A DNA stretch of 64,000 nucleotides from Ramazzottius varieornatus (Eukaryota; Tardigrada; Eutardigrada; Parachela; Ramazzottiidae): positions 1,793,135 through 1,857,134 of the forward strand of contig BDGG01000009.1 in NCBI GenBank assembly GCA_001949185.1, written 5' to 3'. The position numbers were made by a program, and so were the translations under genes. This document shows positions 57,181-64,000 of the stretch, in pieces. Position 1 is the stretch's first letter. Each line of letters begins with the position of its first letter. A model generated the notes under the pieces. It had not been told where the DNA came from, ran no database searches, and saw nothing but the letters and a program-made list of their open reading frames with translations.

Positions 57181-58893
57181 CACAAGCAAAATATGAAGAG
57201 TGTTATTTAGCCATCTAGATCTCCCAGAACTGAAACCAGCAAATCCTACAAGTTTACTTTACGTACGCTAGTTCCGCTAAGTCAGGTTCGTGCTGATGAG
57301 TTGCTGAGGATGGTTTGCCACGTGACCTTGTTCATCGGATATCAGTGACGGCTCCGCATACCTTTTCCATCATCAAATTTATGGGATTCAAAGAAATTAA
57401 AAGCGATGAAGTCCAGAAACGGCACTGGGGCAGTAAGAAGAACGACGAACACTGCTGTGCTGCTGAAGCGCGCGTTGCTGGAAGGAAGGACACCGTAAAG
57501 TATCCTTGACGTCATGCGTCAAAGCATAATGCGGGGCAGATTTTAGTCATGACGTAACCATTCTTTGACCTACAAGATTGTTAATGTGACCGAAAAGTAA
57601 GATCATTCAATGAACCTCCACCACAGCTTGGGTGAAAAAGAAACAAAACCGCACTTCGGTTGATTGACTGCACCTGTTAGCTCAATGTTTGAAAAAGCAC
57701 TTCTACCGATATTCGATGCTAAGATTTCCTAGATACGAGACCTGGCTCCGGTAAATTTATAGCCGACCATTTTGATTTTGCGCGTTTTCGCTTGCCATGC
57801 TCCAACAGACGCGCGCTTCAGAAGCACATCAGTGACGACGAATAGAAACGCCAGCGGAAGAGATTGACAAGGGAATTATGCCTGTCCCTATCTGTCCAGG
57901 ACCAAACTGTTCTGGCGACTTTAGAGCAGAGTCTCTTCTGGAAACTGAGCCAGAGAGTGAGATCGTGCGACGATTATGGAATGAGCCACAGGATTCGAAG
58001 CCGCCGACGTAAATTTCGGGTAAATTCGGGCGAAATTGACCATTGCCCGAAGTCAATTGCCTTAGATTGCCTTGCCTGCTCCAAGCCTACTACAAAGTTC
58101 ACGTACGAGTCCCCGTCTCGTAGTTTATCTAAGATCGTCGCCGGATCCAGCTTCCTGGCTCAATTTGTAGAAAAGACTGCACCTTATCGTAAATGAGTAT
58201 CGTTTCGCCAGAACAGTTCGGTCGTGGAACGGTGGAAGATGAGGATGGGCATAATTCCCTTGTGAGATTACTTCCGAATAATAACGCAGCGGTGCGGCAC
58301 AAAAGTTCGGCATCGACCTGCGTCCACCAGTCCTCTCCGGGAAAACCATCAGCTGAGTCCTGTATTGATTGATTTATGTTAAAATATCGGTTATGGAGTG
58401 CATGGTGGGGCGCATGGGAAGAATACCCCGCTTTTCCTATTTGTTAGCGGTAGTGCTACGACAGGAGGGGCCAGGTGTACGATGCGCATCGCCAAATCGT
58501 CAACGTTAGAAATTCTCAGCATCTGGGATTTTGACTCTTGGGGCATTTCTGAATCCTTTCTTGTTTCTTCTTGCTTCTTCCTTTAGATTGTGCTCGAGTA
58601 ATGTATTTAACGAAAGGTAAGGATCGAGGTTCGTAAGGACGGGGTAATGGGCCTGGTGATGGTTACCTGCGCATGTTTCCTGCTGGATGGTGGCCATTCA
58701 CTTTCCGTTGACTCGATACTTTACGATAGTATCCTTGAACGGTACGTACGAGTAATGATAACAGCATGTTCTTGCAGGCTTTGAAAGAGGGATGAGTCTG
58801 AACTGCATATAGTTGATCAGTTTGGCTGTAGAAAGCTGTCTGGATGTCCAGCTGAAAAGAAACTTCGCCCGTGGAGCAGAATAGGTTGCAACA
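57181..58893 (+). other. Intergenic region with possible small gene
   Basis: Between two divergent coiled-coil genes. A plus-strand frame about 57830-58014 (PVPICPGPNCSGDF, SEIVRRLWNEPQDSKPP) and an overlapping one to 58196 (DCLACSKPTTKFTYESPSRS) both contain paired cysteines and look protein-like. I could not find splice sites joining them in phase, and no family is recognised. Confidence 0.3.
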
Positions 58894-61800
58894 ATGAGTG
58901 GGATCAGTAGCCCCTCGTCTTCTTCCGTAAACCAGCTGAGGTTCGATCTGAAACGTATGAGGGAAGACAAGGAGTTTTGGCAGGCGATGGCTAGTTCTCT
59001 GGAGCAAGATGTGCAGAACCTTAGTAAGTAAATAAATTATCCACCAGCCTTTCGTTCGACGTATGGGAACTCGGCCAGAACGTTTCTCCAAGTGACGCAT
59101 GCTCTCAGCCACTGTCACAGATATGTGCGCCACTTGGCAGATGATTGGCGGGCGTGGTATGTCAGCCGAGCTTCCAAATCTGACCGAAGGTAATTGGAAG
59201 ACATTAACTATACCTAATTTGCTGCTTGATTTCAGCTAAAGATCTAGCCAAACTAGAAAAGCAGGACGATACACGAGACGCGGCTTTGGGTCGTCGTTTT
59301 GAGAGGGAAATTCTAGAATTGCGAGAAGCGAACGAGGGACAGTCCCGTGAAATCCGTCGACTTCGGGGCGAACTCTCCGACCACACCAACGATGCCTTTC
59401 TTCTGGAAGAGAAAGAAAACGCCCACAGACGGTACGCGGACCTGGAAAGCGAGTTAGCTGACAGTGAAGCTAGGCAGAAGAAGATGAAAGGAGAGAATGA
59501 CGAGATGAAGCTGTTGATGCGCAACCTACAACGGGAAAGACAAGATGGCCTGAACCATCTCAAGCGAGAGCTCGCTGAGCTGCGCGCTGCCGAGACTTCT
59601 TCTAAGCATACCATCGAGCTGTTACAGCGATCCGTTCGAGAGAGGATAGCCGAGGTCATCCAGACTGAGAACAGCAAGAATGAGGAAATTGCCAAACTCC
59701 TCAAGGACGTCGAAGAGAAGGAAGACATTATCAGGGCCAAGGAAGGACCGGAAATTCAACTAAGTATTCAAATGGCATGTCCGTCTCTGGTTATCTGTAG
59801 ACGGAGGTCACATGTGTTTCTTGCAGGATTAGATTTCTCGAGACTGGAAGACGAGCACATGGCTCTCAGGCAACGACTTGAAGATCTTACTGCCAGTCTG
59901 CAAGTTGAAGAGGTAAAGTAATGCATTACTCGTATTATTTTCCTAGCTGTAAATGAAATGGTGGTAAGGTTCGATGAACGCAAACGAAAGAACGCACGTA
60001 AAAGGCAATGGATCTTGAACAGTCTTGAACGCTATTAGAAATTTCATACTTGTACGTGATGTTCGAGTACAAAATTGTTTGCCGAGAACAGAGAAAACTC
60101 TGTTCTCGGCAAACAAGCTCGACAATTGTGGTATCAAGTGGCGCACCCTTGCACTGTTATTGGCCGGGAGCGTGCGCGACTTGGAACGCGATCTTTTGAA
60201 GTTCGTTTGGCTATGTCCAAGTTTAGATGAGATTCTTTCGACCTTCCAGGTTGTCAGGCTGTCATCACAAACCGCAGTAGTCGGGCTTAGTTTTCTGCTT
60301 TCGTTTTAGGACGAACGAGCCAGGCTTGAGAGTGAAGTGGTTCGTCTTGAAACAGAAGCAGAGCAGAACGAGAAGGCTCGACAGACTTTACAGCAGTCCC
60401 TTGACGCGCAAAGCAAAGCGGCTCTCTCCACTTACGAAGAGCTAACCCAAATATCTGCCCAATGTCAGAAGAAAAGGGAAGAACTAGAGAGCACCGTGCT
60501 CGAGATTGCCGACTTGAAGGTGAGCAAAGGTTTCATTCAAGAAAAGACATACGGCACGTCGGCAAATGAATTGACCCAGATCATTTTTCCAAGCGGCGCA
60601 TACTGTCAGCCAACAACAATGAAAGCGTGTGCCACTTGGAATAACGGTCTGGGTGAAATCGTTACCGGCGTTCCATGCTGAGTTTCAGATTTCCGGCTTT
60701 GCTATTCTCACTCATTCTTGTTAAAGGACAAAGTTGTAGCGTTTGAGGGAGAAGTCGTGCGGCTACAGGCTGAAATAAAGCAAAGCCTGGAAGCTCACCA
60801 CAACTTGACAAAGTCTCACGAAGAACAAAGTGAGCTGCTGGCTAAGGTGCACGTGGAACTGGCCAAGCTGGTGTCGGTGTGCCAGCAGAACGAACAAGAG
60901 ATGGCGGCTGCAGAAGCCAGCATCGAAGAGTTGAAAGGCGACAAGCAGCGCATGCAGGAGACGTACGAGAAGACAGTGCAGGCCATACAGTTGGAACACA
61001 GCTGCATGAAGGCCGCGCTGGCCCGGCGGGATGCCGAGAGGCTTCAGCGGGATGACCAGTTGAAGGAGCTGGAAAAGGCGCTGGACATGCTGAAGATGGA
61101 GAAGAATGCCGAGAAGGAGTTGAAGGAGAACGCCCTGTTGCGAGTCGAGGCTCAAGAGGAAGAGATAGCTGCGCTGAAACGCGAGCTGCTCTTGACGCAC
61201 AACAGCCAAGATAGTACCGTCGGCCAACAAGGAGCAACTTGCCGACTGTCCAAGTGGTCGTCGCAACCAAGCGGTAAGTCCTCCTTCTTTTCTTCCGTTG
61301 TCTCAAACTGCTCTAACTGAAGTGTGTCTTCTTCAATAGAATTTGGCAGTACGGTCTTGCCTCAGTACGCCAGCCAGACGGAACTGGCATCTCCCAGCAG
61401 TCGATCCGAGAGTTCCTTTCGGGGGTAATGTCTCATGCAGTTAGTCTTTCAACCATCACCTAAGGAAATGGTGAGGCCGGCAACGAAAGATACAACAACG
61501 TTAATTCAAGTGGCGCAGGTCTCCATGGTCTCCATTAGTAGCTGGAAGAGAGTACTACTTCAGACAAAAAGCAAGATGGTCATTTGAAGTTGCGCTTTCT
61601 TTCAGTCAATAACAATGAAAACGTGCGCCACTTGTGATGGTCTGATACGATTCGTTTGCCGACCTGCCACGGTGTTGACGGTATACAGTGATTGTTTTTC
61701 GGTTCTCTTTACGCCGGCTTTCGTCGTCTAGGTCTAGGTCGCAGTTCTCACGTCTTTCCACTCTACACATCCCTAATCTGGACGAGGCCGACGTCATGGC

Positions 61801-62719
61801 AAGTGGCTCCATTCCCACCCGAAGTCTCGAGACCCAGTCTTCCCCCACCCCCAGAGCTCCAGCAGTTTCCAACTTTGAGCGAACGCGCACTGTTCGCTAC
61901 AAATTCTTTCAGGATAGCCGTGAGATTTTGCCCAGTTTTTACTAACACTTGTTGGTCTAACAAAAGCTGAGCATCCCAATATATCCTTCCATCTGGATAG
62001 TTTGTCTTTTGTTGTAGAATTCCGCTATAACCAGGACACGCCTACCCGTGCTCGAGAGCTTGCTAATCGCAACGCTCAACTTCCTCCCCACATGAAGTCA
62101 AGTTATCCCACGGAAATGACCACTTCCAACTGGCGCCATTCCACTTCCAGCAACCAGCCAAAGGTAAAGTACATACGCAAGTTAACGAATCATCTGTATA
62201 GAAGGCTGTGAATGCTTATGTCAGATATCCTACACTAGAATATGGCTAAATTGCATTTGCAGTTCGCCGAAGCAGTTCTGCAGGATCGTTTTCCAAGTGG
62301 CGCACTCTGTTGGCGGGAAGCAATGGGAATGTGCGCCACTTGCTGAAAGCATACAACCTCGAGTTTTTTTTCCGAGGTCCTAGTCCATGGGTTTATTTAC
62401 AGGTGGTACCCGAGACTCCGCCGAAGACTCCACCATCTTCCGGTACGGAGCTGATTAAGAAGACTTCTGCAGTGAAAGGCATTTTCCGTCGTTCCATCCA
62501 CAAAAAGCGTCGCAAGGATGGTGAGAAAGGCCTAGCTAGTACTTCGAATGAGGGCTCGCCTGCACCGCGCCATGGTCCGCTGGTAAGTCTACCTTGGCGA
62601 ATCGAGTAGTAGAAGAATAGACAAATGTGGAAACTGAACTTCTGTTGCAGAAAGGCAAGCATAAACCAGCCGAAAGTTTTGAGATTTTGAATTCGCCCAA
62701 GAAGAAGAAGAAAATTTGA
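58894..62719 (+). CDS. Coiled-coil protein with basic, CDK-site-rich C-terminus
   Basis: Not assigned to a family. First exon 58894-59023 starts MSGISSPSSSSVNQLRFDLK and ends in phase with 59236. Further exons 59236-59773, 59827 to about 59913, 60310-60519, 60727-61273, 61341 to about 61424 and others to the TGA at 62717-62719. The main part is continuous coiled coil (REILELREANEGQSREIRRL, ELEKALDMLKMEKNAEKELK). The tail is Ser/Pro-rich and basic: TPPKTPPSS, GIFRRSIHKKRRKD and a terminal KKKKKI, suggestive of a nuclear or microtubule-linked protein phosphorylated by proline-directed kinases. No motor or enzyme domain is visible in this span. Five introns carry palindromic repeats, the highest density in the window; two of these introns measure 212 and 207 bp. 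Confidence 0.6.
59062..59170. repeat. P1 palindromic repeat
   Basis: Core 59089-59136 with diverged outer arms. In the 212-bp first intron of the plus-strand coiled-coil gene. Confidence 0.82.
60075..60215. repeat. P1 palindromic repeat with extra terminal hairpin
   Basis: Core 60134-60183. Its left end (GGCAAACAAGCTCG) is itself part of a perfect 19-bp inverted repeat with a 4-base loop at 60075-60116. Confidence 0.88.
60558..60660. repeat. P1 palindromic repeat
   Basis: Outer arm GTCGGCAAATGAATTGACC, core 60590-60638, forward loop GCCAACAACAAT. In a 207-bp intron (60520-60726). Confidence 0.85.
61495..61665. repeat. P1 palindromic repeat, dimer
   Basis: Cores at 61507 (right arm degraded) and 61586-61634 (79 bp apart); right end reaches TTCGTTTGCCGACCTGCC, showing the outer terminus. 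Confidence 0.78.
62268..62350. repeat. P1 palindromic repeat
   Basis: Core 62294-62342 preceded by AGGATCGTTTTCC. Intron of the plus-strand coiled-coil gene. Confidence 0.82.
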
Positions 62720-63262
62720 ATGAATGACCACATCAATAAATCTTCATCTGTTACAGAAGTGTCTTTTATAGTTTAAAGGCAATTTGGTTGTTTTTTTTGA
62801 AGTTCTAGATCTGTATCGAATGCGGAAGACAGCTGAGGACTTTACATGACATTGTATCTTCCACGTATGAGACATATCATGGCTTTTAGTAGTTACTGTC
62901 TCTTACATTTGTAGGCCATCGATCACAGAGAAAAATATAGTAGTAGTTGACTAGGATGAAACTAGTTGAATTTCTCATGTAGTCTCAGTTTGGAGCGAGT
63001 GTTGTCTTGGAAATTCATGTTGCATTTATCCAGGACCAGTAGAAACCGTAGTTATTTACTTTCAGACCTACTTTGCCCGGCTTTAGCATAATATACTAAT
63101 AATAGGTCTGAACCGATGTGGGTATCGTACTTACTAGTCGACCTTCTGTTTCCTTCCTGATGTAAGCCAGGATGGTTCTTCCTTTGTGCGAGGTACAAAC
63201 GAATGCGAGAAGTGTTTGCGGTCATTTGCCTGTCGTAGTCGGAAGGTTGATGTAGGCCTAGC
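62720..63262. other. Intergenic spacer
   Basis: About 540 bp of 3' UTR and promoter sequence. An AATAAA overlaps 62734-62740, just downstream of the preceding stop codon, and is a likely polyadenylation signal. Nothing else supported. Confidence 0.5.
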
Positions 63263-64000
63263 ATGCCCATGGAGCAGAGCTTGAGTGCTTCCTCCATAGC
63301 TTTACTTCTTGCGCGAGAAGAGAAGAAAAGGAACTGGACGATAGCTGTCGTCATGTTGATGCTGGTTTCGGTCCTTGCCACCGTCTCCTCCCAGCTGAGC
63401 AACAAAGCGTTCACCGACAGTAGCATGAAGTTCCATGCGCCCTTTTTCTTCTTGATTATCAAAGAATGCTTTCGGATTTTCACATTTCCTGTTTACCTGC
63501 TGATCAGCACGTTTACGAGGAAGTGCCGGGGAAGACCCCTTCATCTACGTAAGACCGTACGGTATGAACAAGTCACTACTTCCCTGCTCAACTCTTTTGC
63601 TTGTGCAGACTTCCGCTGGACGATTGACACTGCTTTTTCCTGTGGTTTAGGCACTGCATGGACGTTGTCGGGGGAGAATGGACATGCAAGTCGGCCACTG
63701 TTACGTTCGTTCCCTCCGCCATCACTCTCTTACTGGCGCAGATCGGCTGGATTCTGGGCTTGGCCAACCTTCCTGTATCGATTGCCACCGCCATACTGTG
63801 TACTTCCGTTGCCATATCATACATATTCACCTGCTGTTTCCTGAAACAACCCTTCTTCCTTATCAAGGTTAGTGTTGATTCGAGCAAGGCTTTCTTTTTG
63901 GTCCTTCCGTCTTGGCACTTGGATCAATCGGCATACTGGGTTTTTTCATGGCCCGAGTTCTTTTCTGTTGCCATTTTAGGGAGCTTTTGTTTGTGTAGCT
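63263..64000 (+). CDS. SLC35F3/F4-like transporter, second paralogue (5' part)
   Basis: Starts at the ATG of MPMEQSLSASSIALLLAREE; the first exon ends near 63550 and carries helices WTIAVVMLMLVSVLATVSSQ and FTFPVYLLIST. A later exon (about 63690-63865) gives ITLLLAQIGWILGLANLPVS and ATAILCTSVAISYIF, typical of the drug/metabolite transporter fold. The gene continues past the right edge. It resembles the minus-strand gene at 28405-30300 in spacing of the hydrophobic segments and in the APF...TFPxYLLI motif, so the two are paralogues, though not adjacent. Confidence 0.72.

Noticed and set aside
1-64000. CRISPR array, operons or other prokaryotic features
   Set aside because: All recognisable genes have spliceosomal introns and eukaryotic families; repeats are not regularly spaced with unique spacers.

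Overview
Animal (metazoan) nuclear DNA, intermediate GC, intron-rich and compact. Every clear gene is eukaryotic and split by GT-AG introns, mostly about 75-125 bp, and several families are animal-typical: an LRP1/LRP2-type lipoprotein receptor, a TRPC channel, DAP1, BAF53/ACTL6A, SENP6/7, and long coiled-coil proteins. I could not fix the phylum. Exon limits below are from hand-read splice sites and reading-frame continuity.

Layout. 1-10350 (minus): N-terminal part of a giant LDL-receptor-related protein, running off the left edge. 12170-15363 (plus): complete TRPC channel. 15564-about 20290 (minus): SENP6/7-type SUMO protease. 20977-22679 (plus): CTU1 tRNA thiolase. 23441-24224 (plus): DAP1-like autophagy regulator. 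24225-26299: repeat-rich spacer with a 35-bp minisatellite. 26300-28075 (plus): ACTL6A/Arp4. 28405-about 30600 (minus): SLC35F3/F4-like transporter. 31361-32303 (plus): unrecognised protein(s). 32325-33239 (minus): UBE2M/UBC12. 33599-37529: complete hAT transposon with perfect 8-bp target duplication and a broken transposase. 37740-38270: large inverted repeat around an assembly gap. 38454-38987 (plus): DPH3. 39310-about 41130 (minus): OMA1-like M48 protease. 41792-43133 (plus): SAE1. 43515-44932 (minus): COPS4. 45361-48155 (plus): MUS81. 48468-49741 (minus): NCBP2. 49742-53150: repeats, including a 417-bp non-autonomous hAT. 53154-57180 (minus) and 58894-62719 (plus): two coiled-coil proteins. 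63263-64000 (plus): start of a second SLC35F-like transporter.

Functional themes. Ubiquitin-like modifier genes are frequent: SUMO E1 subunit (SAE1), SUMO protease (SENP6/7), NEDD8 E2 (UBE2M), CSN deneddylase subunit (COPS4), and the URM1-dependent thiolase CTU1. The two SLC35F-like genes are paralogues.

The most striking structure is a roughly 105-125 bp palindromic repeat family present in about 31 paired copies plus at least two half copies, in both orientations, never in a recognised exon and mostly in introns. Its core is a hairpin built on AAGTGGCGCAC / GTGCGCCACTT around a short asymmetric loop. Seven loci are head-to-tail dimers with core spacing of 74-81 bp. Introns carrying one copy are about 190-212 bp, that is an ordinary intron of about 100 bp plus one element.
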